A DNA stretch of 56,240 bases from Gnetum montanum (taxonomy: Eukaryota; Streptophyta; Gnetopsida; Gnetales; Gnetaceae), in contig MNCI01017913.1 of the NCBI GenBank assembly GCA_015680685.1, forward strand, positions 2,205,940 through 2,262,179, given 5' to 3'. The position numbers and the translations under genes were made by a program. Shown here piece after piece: positions 22,586-35,534 of this stretch; position 1 is the stretch's first letter; each line of letters opens with the position of its first letter. A model generated the notes under the pieces. The model did no database searches and was not told the origin of the DNA. It saw nothing but the letters and a program-made list of their open reading frames with translations.

Positions 22586-23226
22586 NNNNNNNNNNNNNNN
22601 NNNNNNNNNNNNNNNNNNNNNNNNNNNNNNNNNNNNNNNNNNNNNNNNNNNNNNNNNNNNNNNNNNNNNNNNNNNNNNNNNNNNNNNNNNNNNNNNNNNN
22701 NNNNNNNNNNNNNNNNNNNNNNNNNNNNNNNNNNNNNNNNNNNNNNNNNNNNNNNNNNNNNNNNNNNNNNNNNNNNNNNNNNNNNNNNNNNNNNNNNNNN
22801 NNNNNNNNNNNNNNNNNNNNNNNNNNNNNNNNNNNNNNNNNNNNNNNNNNNNNNNNNNNNNNNNNNNNNNNNNNNNNNNNNNNNNNNNNNNNNNNNNNNN
22901 NNNNNNNNNNNNNNNNNNNNNNNNNNNNNNNNNNNNNNNNNNNNNNNNNNNNNNNNNNNNNNNNNNNNNNNNNNNNNNNNNNNNNNNNNNNNNNNNNNNN
23001 NNNNNNNNNNNNNNNNNNNNNNNNNNNNNNNNNNNNNNNNNNNNNNNNNNNNNNNNNNNNNNNNNNNNNNNNNNNNNNNNNNNNNNNNNNNNNNNNNNNN
23101 NNNNNNNNNNNNNNNNNNNNNNNNNNNNNNNNNNNNNNNNNNNNNNNNNNNNNNNNNNNNNNNNNNNNNNNNNNNNNNNNNNNNNNNNNNNNNNNNNNNN
23201 NNNNNNNNNNNNNNNNNNNNNNNNNN
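22586..23226. other. Assembly gap (641 N)
   Basis: Undetermined sequence. Any ORF crossing it is artificial. Confidence 0.99.
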
Positions 23227-23547
23227 ACATTTCTCAAAACTGCACGTCACAACAACACACACACATACTCACATTAACTACTGAGTTATTTGGAGGTATC
23301 TGGGCCTTGGTGTTGCCAGAGACCAGCAGGCACCTAAATCCTGTTCGAGGACACTCGTTGGCGGTCACATCCCAAATGGTCGCCAGCAATTATGTTCTTC
23401 ATCAAATCTCAATCCATACAATAATGTTCACAAAAAATTAAATTCAAAAATAAAAATAAAAATCTTGCGCTATCACACTATAAGTCTTCGTCGTCATCAC
23501 TATTTCCTATTCCATTGGGCCCTATGTCTCGATTTGGATCCTGCATA
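23227..23547. other. Unassigned sequence after the gap
   Basis: CA-rich start, then a segment with GGTATCTGGGCC and AGAGACCAGCAGGCACC, unlike Tat. Tat-2 integrase sequence begins abruptly at about 23,548. Probably the other end of the foreign insert. Confidence 0.4.
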
Positions 23548-24363
23548 AGGCACACCTAAGTCTTCTACAGGACATAGCTTCATTATCACTGCAACCAAAT
23601 ACTTCACAAAGTGGGTAGAGGCTATTCCCCTAAGAAAGATCATGTTTCAATAGGTTTGTCACTTTATCCTAGATAACATAGTAACAAGGTTTGATCTTCC
23701 CATGACTATTGTGATGGACAACAGGCCACAATTTAGTAGCACAAAAACCAAAACCTTTTGCGACAACCTTGGCATCAAACACTCTTTTTCATCATCATAC
23801 TACCCACAGGTGAATGGTCAAGTAGAGAAAACAAACAAGGTCATCATCAATCTTCTCAAAAAGATGCTCAGTAGCAGCAAGAGGTGATAGCTTGAGAAAG
23901 TCCTCTATATGTTGTGGGCTTACCGTACGACATGCAAAACAACTATAGGTAAGACTCCATATAATCTTGTTTATAGATCTGAAGCAGTGTTACCTCTTGA
24001 ACTGCAATTTTCATATCTTTGGATGATCCTCTCAAACGTTGTGGACAAGACTCCAAACAACAAGTCAAGGATCATTGATCTTGACTCTGTAGAGGAGGAG
24101 CATGCCCAAACACTTAGTCTCATCAAATGATACCAAGATAAACAATGCCAAAAGTACCACTGCAATTTACATCAATGGCTAATCAAGAAGGGGGACCTAG
24201 TCCTGAAGGTTGTTCGTGAACTTGTGAGCAAATTATTAGCCAACTAGGAAGGTCCTTAGTCACAAAAGCCTATGGGAACAGGGCATTCAAATTGGTTGAT
24301 ATGAATGGTAATGAGTTCACAAATCCCGTCAACCACTTATACCTCAAGCCATACTACGTTTGA
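23548..24363 (+). pseudogene. Integrase C-terminal two thirds of Tat-2
   Basis: Starts inside the core after the first Asp block (CACACCTAAGTCTTC, in family TPKSS). The second Asp is in MDNRPQFSS (about 23,717), the Glu in NGQVEKTNK. Then follow LWAYRTTCKTTIGKTPYNLV and a GPF-like C-terminal region. Stops at 23,650, 23,886 and later. It ends with TGA at 24,361-24,363, the same residue context as Tat-1 (NHLYLKPYYV). Confidence 0.85.
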
Positions 24364-24373
24364 CATAGGCAAG

Positions 24374-25291
24374 GTAAGAAAAAACATCTGCTACAATGTA
24401 AAATTAGCAAAGATAGTCTTTTATGACTATAAACTAGCACAGATCATCTACTATGATGTTAAACTGGTACAACACATCCTTGGGCTATGACATAAAACTA
24501 GCACCACAACATGGTCTATTATGACCTTAAATTGGCCATCCACCATCTTCTATGACATTAAACTAGCACAGTGGTTTACTACGATCTTAAACTAGCACAT
24601 CATGGTCTTCTGGGAACTTAAATTAGCACACCTAATAGTCTACCAACACTTTAAACTAGGTTCATAGTGCAACACTTCCTAGCACACACATGTGACTCCT
24701 GTGAACAAGTAGGCATGCACACTGCCAAAACTCCTAAACAACATGGGGTGGGATGTTGCAGTTCCAGAATGTAGTTCACATTTCTAAGGAAACATCCTCT
24801 AGAACACATGCAGCATAACTATCCTTGGCATCTTGCTAATCTTCCAGAGATGTTGTTTGACATCTTGCTAATATTCTGGAGCTACGACTACCACAACCAC
24901 TCATCCTAGAAGTAGCTCTTGTTGTCAGCACTTTCTACTAGAGTCTCAGCACTATTGTGGCCCAACCACAAGGTTGCCATCCTTTAGCCCTCACTATTGT
25001 TGGAGTCTAAGTGGCGTTCAGCAGTTAGGCTTCTCACCTTTTAGTTGGATTGCATGATGTTTACCTTGGGTGAGGAATCCTAAGCACCTACATCACCACT
25101 ACTCCTAGCCTCTTTGATGCTAACCTCTTCAACCTTCCACTACCAGAACTTGTGTTGGCCTTCTTCCTTTGGACATTGCATGCATTAGACTTAATATTTG
25201 GCACCTAGGTAGTGTCCTGACCAAGTAGGACTTTTCCCTCATTTCACTCTATGGTTACTTTTTTCTAGTTTTCTCTCTATTGTGTTTGTAG
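24374..25291 (+). other. Candidate intron after integrase, Tat-2
   Basis: Donor-like CAAG|GTAAGAAA begins 11 bases after the integrase stop. Acceptor-like CTATTGTGTTTGTAG|G ends it. Length 918 bp, almost the same as in Tat-1 (920 bp). It includes the tandem array 24,385-24,660. Confidence 0.5.
24385..24660 (+). repeat. 30-bp tandem array in 3' UTR of Tat-2
   Basis: About nine degenerate units with core CTATGATGTTAAACTGG / CTATGACATTAAACTAG. Unit order is similar to Tat-1. Confidence 0.8.
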
Positions 25292-25651
25292 GATAAAAGC
25301 CAAGATGGTGTCATGCAGAGATGCATTTTACCCCAAGAGCAAGGTACTACACTACTCTGAAGCACCCGCTTTGATGAACCTAGCTACTTAAGTGTGCATA
25401 CCCTACTCTTCCTTTCAACTGACTTAATCCCTATTCCCTATACTTACAGTCTTTCACATCCCCTTTACAAGCTTTTCGAATGTACAAAAAACCCTTTCAC
25501 ATGCCCAACATCTAAGTCCATGATGGGCGTAACACAACTCACCCCATGGGAAGCATTTGTAGGTAGGTCAAAGCCCCATATGGATGTAACACAACTCATC
25601 TCAAGGAGGAAACACCTATCCTACAACAACAACAAATTTTTTTGCAAGTGA
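25292..25651 (+). other. Possible downstream exon of Tat-2
   Basis: After the acceptor-like site the frame GATAAAAGCCAAGATGGT reads DKSQDGVMQRCILPQEQGTT with one stop soon after, then is open 25,394-25,651 (85 codons from an ATG, ending ...FFCK). The same frame is recognisable in Tat-1 (with stops). A short Tat-3 ORF at the same place begins with a similar LEDVFQRCV. Function unknown; it may be only UTR. Confidence 0.35.
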
Positions 25652-26088
25652 GTATGCATATACAACAAAGAAAAAGCACAAAAAATGCAAAAAAGCAAAA
25701 AAGCTCAAAAAAAGGGTGCGTAAAACAAATGGCACAGTGTGCTTCTTTACAATTTCTTCGACCATAAATTGACCATCTCTAAGCATTCCAGTGAGAGTTC
25801 AAAGGCCAACAAAGAAAGACACCCATGCATGCTGACTCCCTCATAAGCACTCTGACAAGGGATCACGCTATGGCAACAGTTTTTCAAGGTGTTGCATTTT
25901 TTCCTTCCCCAAACCTATTTCCTTAAATCCATCCCTTGCCCCCCTTATCCTACATCACCCTCCAAGCACCCTCAAATGTAGTGAAGCATGGTCCAAGTAG
26001 GCACTAAAGAGCAGTGTTTCTATCAAGTTCTTCATGGTATTTTTTATTCTTTGTTGACATCTCTCTGGAAAATTCTCCAGACATCAAC
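25652..26088 (+). other. 3' UTR of Tat-2
   Basis: A-rich tract at 25,660-25,710, then noncoding sequence colinear with Tat-1 8,330-8,761. No ORF. Confidence 0.6.
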
Positions 26089-26101
26089 AAAGAGGGGCCA
26101 T
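26089..26101 (+). promoter_or_regulatory. Polypurine tract of Tat-2
   Basis: AAAGAGGGGCCAT abuts the 3' LTR start, identical to Tat-1. Confidence 0.85.
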
Positions 26102-28346
26102 TGAAATACCATAAATTTTAGGACCCTGATGATTTAGCATAGCCCAGGAATTTGGGCAAGGATCTTTGCAAGCATGGTGTTGCATTGGACCATGGAAACA
26201 ATATGACATCCTCAAAGTCCTAATGCCTACAAAGCCACTTCCGGGCCTACCCATCATCCTCTACAACACAGTCAATGTAGCACCTAGCCACACGGCTAGT
26301 TTGCATGAAAGAGGCACTAGAGGAAAACTATACAATCTGGCAAATTTTCTATCTCTTGGGCTAACAAGCTTGCTACACCCTCTAGCTTGCCCAACTTGAC
26401 ACCTAACCCAACTGATGGTCTACCCAGGGACCATGCTAGGATTTTTCGAAGGTGTTCAAGATGAACAAAATAGTTTAGCAAGTTTTCTAACTACAAGAAC
26501 CTACTAGGCTACACTATGCTACAAAGCATAGTAGCCCTTGAGGAGACTAAAACAAGCATCAAATATGCAATTTCCAATAACTTAGCCCTCTAGGACATCT
26601 ACCCCATTTTATCCTTGAAGCATGAATAACATGATGTAGCAAAAATGTTGTAAATCTTGCCAAAATTCCTCTTCATTTAAGTGTTACGCTATGCTACGTT
26701 ACATAGCATAGTACAACATAGTGGAGTTCTGCTATGGCAATGCTTCCGCATTGACTAATTTTGGCAAAGTGAACATGCTTGCCCCTATCCTAACCATCAA
26801 GCATGCTTGTTTTGCCATCACGTCAAGACATGATCATCATTCTATGACAAGATGTTTGCAAATTTAGAATTTAGGCAAAAGAGGGTGCTACACCATGCTA
26901 CACTATGTAGCATACCACAGTGTAGTAGGGATAGAATGCACAAAGGTCCTTTGCCAAGTGGTTCCAGCAAGAGAATTGCACTTGGCCATACTTCAGCCTC
27001 CAAGACTAACTATCCCACTTCACCCTCGAGCCCTGAGCAAAGTTTCTAGACAAAGCATTATAAATCAGACAACAATTCATGTCACACTGGCTGCTACACT
27101 GTGTTACGCTACACAGTGTAGCATAGGGTAGTAAGGATACAAAGCACAAAAGTATCCCAAGGATGAACTCCACAGGTCCTAGGATCTTTCAACATGAAAG
27201 GCAGGGTTGCAGGTGCTTACCTGGCCAGGCCATAGATAGGTATTTTTGGCTTTTAGGCAAGGTTCCTCTCAAACTGATAGCTATGCTATGCTACACTATG
27301 CGGCGTAGCACAGAGTAGCCTGCGAGTGCTTATGTTGTGCCCATATGTTGGGTAGCGTAAACAACGTAACACTGACATGAAGGTATTAGGACGTCTCCAG
27401 TTAGCTCCAAAACTTGTTGATAGTGGTCACTCTTGTCCTAGCATTTCTCCAATTGACAAAATCAACAAGTTTTCTTTGTTTTGCATCCCCTGACTATTCC
27501 CAAAGTTATCCCTATGCTTGACCCTGCTCACAAGAGTAGGGAAGACATTGTCCTAGAGCACAAGCTCCACTTTGCATTCATTGTTGGCATTTTTCTTTGG
27601 TAAAAAATATGGCAGTTCACTAGATTCTAGCACATGCAGTTTTAGTAGTATGGTCACAGCGTAGCAGGTTTCATATCCAGCATTACACAGCAGCATGACA
27701 TAGTCACATCTGCACTCTATGGGACCCAAGACATGTGGCATCCAACCACATTTCTCTCCCCCATATGACTCTATAAATACCTAGGCAAACAATGTTCAAA
27801 GGGTTGGGGGCCTTTGGGAATCATCCTTCCTGTGGTTGGCTTCTAAGATTGGCATTTGGGCATTTTGACATTTTGGCTTTCTAGCAATTAGCTTTGGCAA
27901 GGAGATTGGCAAGTAGAAGGTTCTTGTTTGCAAGTTGTTAACAGTAGTTCAAGGAGCTATGACCATATCGCTTCATTGTAAGTTGTGCCTATCCACACTA
28001 TGCATCAGCTATACACCTTCATCTAAACAAAGATCAAATCCCCCGATCTTTGGGCAGTGCACCTTCTCACTCAAGCCTGTTTTATTTTGTTTTGCTATTA
28101 TCGTATTTTGCATTATTCTTCATGAGTTTACACTTGTCTCTCATCGCTTAACTTCCACATAACATCTTTGAAACAAATGTTTACGGAAGGTTATTGTACA
28201 CTGATTAAGTTCTTGTCTGATTGACTAGACTGTTCAAGGCACCCCACTTTTGTTTACTCTAGCACGACCCTCACATGGATCTAGGGTTAGGCTATAAGCC
28301 TGGTGACCTCTCAGTGTTCTAGCCACCAACGTTTTTGGTCGCTACA
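26102..28346 (+). repeat. 3' LTR of Tat-2
   Basis: 2,245 bp, TGAAATACC...GCTACA. TATA box CTATAAATA at 27,771. Palindromes near 26,505, 26,685, 26,890, 27,090 and 27,282. Clear but strong divergence from the 5' LTR by eye, so an old insertion. Confidence 0.85.
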
Positions 28347-28351
28347 AAAAG

Positions 28352-30969
28352 CCTTACAAATACTTCTTTTAATTTAAAAAACCCTAATGGTATCTCATTC
28401 TTGTTCTCTTTCAAATACTATTCCAAATGTTTTTTTTATCAAATAATGTTTTTTCACTTATTGGTAACATAGATTGTGAGACAAATGTTGAACTTGAAAA
28501 ATCAATTATTATCTTCTTTTTTCTTTTTTTTTTCCTCTTTTTTCTGGCTAGTTTCTCATGAAGGTACTATAGAAGATGTTGTTATTATTATTAATAAAAA
28601 TTGAACTAGATAAGTTTTGAATTCTAATTTGATAACCTCAACAGAGTTATTTGGATTATTTGTCATAGTAAAAAAGGTAACTTTAGACTATATAATATTT
28701 ATGCTCCTAATAATTTGAACTATTAATCAAGAGTTTAGAAATATCTTCTATCTCTATCTATAGTTCCTTGAGTTATTGGAGGTAATTTTAATATGATTGA
28801 AAGTCATCTAGATAAACTTGATAATCTTCCTCCTAATGTCTTCGCAAGAAAAAGAAGATTTCCTTAATTTCAAATAAAATTATTTTCTTTCTAATTTTAT
28901 CTATTTATTCCCATCTAATTCAAATAAAAATATTTATAATTGGTGTAATTATCAATAAGGAAATAATGGAATTTATTGGCAACTTAATAGATTTTACATC
29001 TCTAATGTTTCCTTCTAGAATCTTACAAGAAAAGTAGAAGTGCATATAGAGGCTACTTTATCATATCATTTTCCTATTAGCATTTTTCTCTCTAAAATTA
29101 ATTCTTTATCATTCTGAAAGCAGGAGCATTTTTTTTATGATTACTAACATGTTCATAGGAACTAGTGAGAAAAATATTTTGAGGTCTTTATGTAATATAG
29201 GAAGAAAAAAGCCTACTAGTAATATTAGTTGGATTTACTAGTGCCAATGAACTACTTGTAGAGTCATAAATTATGCTATATGATTTGGAAAGCAATATGT
29301 TAAGTGTAAGCATTAAGTAAAAGAAGATCTTGCAAAACTTATAAAGAAAATAAAAATTCTTTTAAAGCAAAATCCTTTTGATTTTGAAACTCAAAAGCCT
29401 TGGATAAAGCTTGTTATGCTAAATAATGTTGGGGTACTTTTGAAGTCAAAAGTGGTTTTACTAAAAGTTGCATGGGTTAGCTAAATATTGAAGATGAACC
29501 TCATAAGAAATTTTTTAGATTTTTAAAAGAAAAAGGTCAAATATCTAAACTAAAATCACTTTCTATAAAGGTTTCCATTATTAAAGATGTTAAGATTATT
29601 TACCGTTTTTAGAAATCATTTTTCTTCTAAAATTTTTAGCAAGAAATCATTCCAAGTATATAATATGTAGATTCCTCATCGTATAACAAAAGTGCATCAA
29701 AGTATTCTTAAAGCAAAAATTATAGTGGAAGAGATCAAAGTAGCAACCTTTAGTATAGCAAATGATAAAGCTCCATGATTTGATGATTTTCCTGTTAAAG
29801 TTATTAAGAAGCATTAGGACATCATTGAAGATGATCTCTTTCATGTTTTTCAAGAACCCATTAAAAAGTTCTTTTTTATAAAAATATTAATAAAGGTGTG
29901 ATTTTTCTTCTTCTTAAGAATATAATTTTCAACATATTGGTAATTAGAGACCTATTACCCTTCTTAACAATACTTATAACATTTCAACTAAATGCTTGGT
30001 TTACCAAATTTAGAAGGTTATTAAAGATATCATCAAACTTGAGTAGAATTATTTTGTTAAAGATAGAAATATCTTAAATAACATTATTGTAACTTGGGAG
30101 GGAATTCAGTTGACTTTTGATACTAACCAAGATATTGCTTTTATTCAGTTAGATTATGTTAAAACTTATGATAAGATGGAATAGAATTTTTATTATTTCT
30201 TATCTCTATAAACTACGATTTGATGGTTATTTTATTTATCTTATCTATATCCTATTGACTAATCTTAATGCTTAAGTTGCTACTAATTTTGGATTAAGTT
30301 CCTTTTTTCCCTTCAATGGTCAGTTTGTCAAGGGCTTTTCTAGCTTCCTATGTTTGTATTATTTTTGCAAACTTTATTTCACATAATATACATTATTATT
30401 TACAATTGAATTTCATTAAAAAAATTTAATTAATAATCAAGGTACAAAATTTCTTATTATGCAGTTTGCAAATGATTCTTTTTTATGATCAATAATTCTC
30501 TGCAACTTATCAATTCTCTTTTAGCTATGCTAGAGGATTACTATATGTTATTTGGATATCAACTCAATAAAAAATATTATGTTTATTCTAATGGTAGTAG
30601 TGATGATTGGATTACTCTTAAGCCTTGGAAAATCTTGAAAAAATATCATCTTCAAAATATTAGGAATACCTTTTCTTTTGAACTTAATCTTACTATTTTT
30701 TGGAATTATGTAGTTGAAAAAATTGAAAAGAAACTTGAAAAATGAAAAGAAAAAATATCATCCTTGCTGGAAAAGTTTTAGTTATTAAGTAACTGCTTCA
30801 ATCTTATCATTTTTATTACTTTAGTTATTGGGGCTTCTTCTAAAAATTCTTAAGATAGAATTGATTGTATTATCTGTTGGTTTCTTTGATATGCTAAGCA
30901 ACACATAACAAGTTTTTCTAAAGTTACTTGGGATATTTGAATCAATAGAAAGAAAGATGAATGACTTGT
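28352..30969 (+). pseudogene. L1-type LINE, 5' part (endonuclease and RT)
   Basis: On the plus strand: IYAPNN (about 28,700) and VIGGNFNMIESHLDK (about 28,776), which match the apurinic-type endonuclease of plant L1 elements. Then QLDYVKTYDKME (about 30,150, family FxKAYDxVxW), FNGQFVKGF, and LIMQFANDS (about 30,455), where the RT active site FADD has become FAND. AT-rich and broken by many stops. The left end abuts the Tat-2 target duplication. The element continues at 49,970 after Ath-A. Confidence 0.75.
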
Positions 30970-31545
30970 TGATGAGTGGTGGAGTAATCCAACATTCAAT
31001 CATACAATATATGAGTGTTCACATGTAGCTGAGTCAAATCCTATAGACAAGGCAATGTGATTATGCTAGTAATTGGTTTAAGTTCGTGATAGTTATCTTC
31101 TCATGTGAGCTAGTAGATTTTTATGTGTATGTTTTAACTCATGATGAGGTGTATTATGTGTTGATTTTTAGGGCCATATTTCTCTTAGTACACATAAAGT
31201 AAATGAAGTGATTTCTAAATCTAAGTAATAGCAAACAAATCTAATCTAGCCTAGTGCAATGGACATATGTTCTTGATTCTCCACACACATCTTGAACTCA
31301 TGTAATCATTATTGGGATTACCAAGTATTTTTCAACTAGGTGAACCAAGCAATAATACTACTAGGTTTCCAAATGATCATACTAAATGCTTGAAATTAGT
31401 TGTATCTATTCCACTTAACAACAATAAGAGTAAAGTGCATAGAAAGTAAATAGTAACTATGGAAACAGTAATTAGTAAGCTAAATAAAAATAGTAAACAT
31501 TGTTCTAAGTAAATAGTAAGAAATATAAGTGATGTTGCAATGATG
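30970..31545 (-). repeat. 3' LTR of Ath-A, incomplete at an N
   Basis: Plus strand starts TGATGAGTGGTGGAGTAATC, as in the other Ath-A LTR. It aligns to 49,155-49,730 and then stops at a single N (31,546). About 235 bp of LTR, including the promoter side, are missing. The distance from ORFX stop to this N (about 173 bp) equals the ORFX-to-LTR distance in Ath-B (171 bp), so the LTR edge is expected right there. Confidence 0.8.
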
Positions 31546-31719
31546 NTCCTCATGTTAAAAAAAATGAGGATGGATTTTCTTACACAATTAGAAGGTAGAT
31601 TTACATGACATTGACTACTATATACATGACTCTTAGATGTCATAGTGGTGTTTACAAAAATGACACATGACATGACATTTTTAATAGAAAAAAAAAATCT
31701 AGTGAAGCTCTATGTAGCC

Positions 31720-34474
31720 TTATGTGGTTCCAGGTGGTGGTGGCTCATCCATTTGTTGTTTCTCCTTGTCATCAAGCTTCTGGAATCTATACCAATTCAA
31801 CAATGCCTAATATTTCTCCTCTTCCATTCATGGATCATGTACTATCTATGCTAATGAACCAATGTTTGATGGAATCGGCATAATAGTTGTGGAAACATCT
31901 AATTTTCCTTGACATACTAGGCTATGAACTACCTCCTTTCCTCTTTGAATCCTCTAGCCTTTTCATGTAATTCATGATAATCAGTCAATTTTCTGACTAG
32001 GTTTTCTACTACATCCTTCTACCCTTGGTAGCCAACCTTCACTACTTCTAGTTTAGATTTTGCGATTTGTAGTTTCTGTAAAGCATCTTTTTGATCCACA
32101 AACTATTTTTCATATAAAGCATATGTGGTTGCTACTTTTTGTTCTAACTCATTCCTAGGCCTACCTACTATTAAGATGGCAAAGTTAGCATAACGAAGGT
32201 TAGCTAACCCCATGTACTCTTTCAGGTCCTCTATCTATAGGTCTTCATTTTTCACTTCCTCTTGGTGGACAAGGGCATAGCTATCCAAGATGGGTTTCTA
32301 GTGAAGATTTTGTATTGAAATTGAGCTAATTCTAACCTTTTCCATCTAGATTTCTTTCTTGTTAATTTTCTTGTACATGCCCACCTGGTCACAAAAGTGT
32401 TCCTTGAGCCTCTCATGCTTCTTTGCCTCATTTTTCCATGTGCTTATCTCAATGGCTAACTTTTAACAGATGACACATACCTTTTCCACTGAGAGGGTTC
32501 TATTTTCTCTTACAAGGCATCTCATATCTTGGTTTACCCTTACCAACTATTCTCTTAACTAGTGGATGCTCTTCTTTAAGATGTTTTTCTACTTTTCCAG
32601 CATGGTCAACCTCATGTTACTAACAACAAGTTGTTTGTTTTCCTCTTATGCCATAGTAAGTACCTTGACAAGTGCATACATTTGTGATTTTGCTACTAAT
32701 GCATTCCATATTGCTTTCTTTTTCTCTATCATCATCTATTTATTCTACTTGATCAAATGGTTCATCAACTCTATCCTAAATTTCTCTATTTGGTTAGGCA
32801 TAATAAATTGTGTATGATCTCTTTATTCAGCTCTCAGGGTTACAAGCTCTTCTTGTAATCTCAAAATTTTATTTTCTACATGCTCTACCCTCATCTCTTC
32901 CATGACCAATTTTCCTTTGGTAGTAATGAGCTCAGACTATACTATAGTAACATCACTTGGGATGTTAAATAGTGTTGTCATAACTTGTCTAGTCTATAAT
33001 AGTATATTGAGAACATCCTCATGGTTAGCCAGAGTCATCAAGGTTCTGCCTAACATTTGAGCATCTATATCTTCAGTTAGATCTGTTAATGGTACAACAG
33101 GTACATTGAAAGATTCTCTAATGTGATCGGTGATCACCTCTGCTACTCCCATTGCATCTTTGTATTGCATTACCACTACTATGGCTCCCTCCCTGGTCTC
33201 TAGCACAACTTGGAATAATGCAACATTTCCAAAGATCTATTGGAACCATTGTACCTCTTTTCTTAACTATAGTGAGATCTATCCACTTATTGGATCTGCT
33301 AAAATTGTGGGCTAGATGCCACTATTGATAACTCTATAAAGATCGGCCTCCTCCCTTGTTCCTCAACTAATTATTTCTACAATCTATGGTAGCTGACTCA
33401 TCAATGGTTAATAATCTAATAGAAGCAATAGTGGGACTTGCTATTATTATTGCTCTTGTTATTGCTATTATTGTTCTTTTTGTTGTTGCTACTACTACTA
33501 TTGTTGGTCTTGTTATTGCTATTATTCTTGTTGTTATTCATGCTCCTCATCATGGTCTTTCCTTAGTGGTGCTGGTTTGAGAAACTCAATGTATGAAGCA
33601 TTCTGGCCTCTCGTAGGAATTTCATTGGTGTATCCTAAGATTTTGGCTCACTTGCATAGCTTCTTGATAAGATAGAGGAATGGAAGTGTTGGCTTCCCTA
33701 CCTTCATTTCTTCAAACTACCTATGTATTTCCATAAAATAGAGTTGTTTGAGGTTGGCATTATATTTTCCCATCAGAATCACACTTCCTTTAACTACATA
33801 AGTAGATAATCTATTGATTCCTTTGGTTTGGAACAAATGATAGATGCCAATTTTGAAGTATATTCTTCTTCCAGAGTTAGTTCCTCATAGCCCTTATCCT
33901 CTTTTTCATAATCCCATTTTAGCCATAGTTTTCTGGTTTCAGGATCAAATCGGGTGGATAGATGTGCTAACCTTGCTTTTTCATTAGGTATATTTAGAGC
34001 TTCTACAATTACCTTAATCAAGAATGAAACTAAGACTCCTCCAATATTGACTCTAGTACCCTCTTCTTTGTTGTGCCAAACTAATTAGATCTCTCCAAGG
34101 TACCATTCATCATTCTATGACAATGTTAACCATAGTAGTGATACTTGGAGTTGTGTCCTAATCACTTAAGGAAACAATTCCATGAATGGGCCAAATTTCA
34201 TTTTAATAATGACTATGATTAGGATGGATCTATCTTGGATGGCTTGGAGGAAATCCTGTGATAATGTAAGGTGTTGTCCTGGTACTTGTGGTTCTTCTCC
34301 CTCTCCTTGGGCTAATTTTTCCATAACAAACATTTCTTGATGAATGCTAAACAATCAGGCTTCCTAATACTCATATTTTAGTTCTTGTCCTCCATTTTGG
34401 CCTCTACCTTTGCCTCTTGGTCATTTGTTTGCTCCTTGTGAGGGTTCTCCTTGTGCTCCATTTTTTGGAACCAT
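31720..34474 (-). pseudogene. ORFX of Ath-A (unknown protein, about 918 codons)
   Basis: Start ATG at 34,472-34,474 (MVPKNGAQGEPSQGANK) and stop TAA at 31,720-31,722 (ending EPPPPGTT). Both ends match ORFX of Ath-B (MAPKQATQGDPS..., ...EPPPLGTT). Conserved blocks: QHLTLSQDFLQAI (34,270), EWYLGE..WH, EEGTRVNIGGVLVSFLIKVI (34,020-34,080), LLETREGAIVVVMQYKDAMG (33,200) and a long charged heptad-like region toward the C-terminus. No membrane segment is obvious. Several stops, so it is now dead. Position matches the env-like or third ORF of Athila elements. Function unknown. Confidence 0.65.
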
Positions 34475-35025
34475 CTACAATCATCAAGGAATTGGAATTA
34501 CTAAGATGTTTACATTTATTTCTAATAATTCCATACCTTACTCATACCCTTAGTTTCATTAAGTTCTTAATTTATTGGGATTGCAGAGTTAGGAAAATTT
34601 TGGCAAAAAGTACCCCATAAGTATTAATCTCTTATAATGCTTCACAGTTGTCTAATTTATTCTTATGTATGACTCATGATGATGGTTATGGTTCCTTAAG
34701 GACATTATTTAAGTGTTTTTGCATTAATATTTGAGATTATTCTTTAAAAATTTTAACTTTCACTTCATATGTATGCTTAAAATACCTTTCAAGTGCTAGA
34801 ATTTTTCAAAAAATCAACTCAAATATTCTTCACTAGCATCCCCCCATGACTAAGGTGAGCACTACATGATCAAATTGGTTCAAAAAGCATAAAAATTATA
34901 GTGATATCAATTAAGTTATGGCTTGGGAAAGCTAGGAGGTCATAGCGTAGATCAAGAAAGAAAATTCAAAAAACCTCCCTTGGCTCAAATGAAAAATGAT
35001 GAAACAATTTGCAAGTATTCGTCGA

Positions 35026-35033
35026 TATATATA
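35026..35033 (-). promoter_or_regulatory. TATA-like element upstream of ORFX, Ath-A
   Basis: TATATATA about 550 bases upstream of the ORFX start on the minus strand. It is preceded (plus-strand 35,047-35,085) by GATATC-type repeats (CTGATATCGGGAATCTAATATC-like) that also lie upstream of the TATA in the Ath-B LTR and in the Ath-B spacer. Confidence 0.45.
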
Positions 35034-35534
35034 AGTATTATAGGACCTGATATCGGGAATCTAATATCAATTTTGACCTAATATTGAAGCCCTATAAATT
35101 TCATTTTCATGAGGGTCTAATGGGGAAAATTGATTTTATTGGATGTTTGGAAGGTTTTAAGGTTACTCAGAGGGTTTGGATGATGAATATATGCTTATTT
35201 TTATCAAAAATTTGCTATTGGAAGTTCATAGATAAGGAATATCAAGCTACGAAAGTTCGTAAGATGGATAAGAAGGGTAATGAATCCATGTTGTGAGAAC
35301 AAATAGTTTAAATGATATGGGAAGTATTTATTAATGTTTGGAAGGTTCAAGATGACATGGAATCACTTGGTAAGTGTAGGATATAATAGTTATACAAGTG
35401 GGAGCTCCCCAAAGTAGGCTCTAGCCCTTAATGCCCTTGTATAATCACACCTAAAAGTGTCCTTAGGCACTTAAGGGGTTGAATGTAATGCATATCTATT
35501 TAGCAAAACACACATGTTAGTATCACCAAATATG

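Larger units (their letters stand above)
14461..28346 (+). mobile_element. Tat-2: Tat-lineage LTR retrotransposon with both LTRs
   Basis: LTRs at 14,461-16,665 and 26,102-28,346 share start (TGAAAYACCATAAATTTTAG), end (GCTACA), TATA box and palindromes. Flanks are AAGAG (14,456-14,460) and AAAAG (28,347-28,351), a 5-bp duplication with one change. Internal order: primer site, gag, CCHC-like region, protease, repeat-rich spacer, foreign insert with N gap, C-terminal half of integrase, 3' UTR, purine tract. RT, both RNases H and the integrase N-terminus are missing. Confidence 0.85.

Noticed and set aside
22534-23441. Long ORFs of mostly X residues
   Set aside because: They only exist because the 641-N gap has no stop codons.
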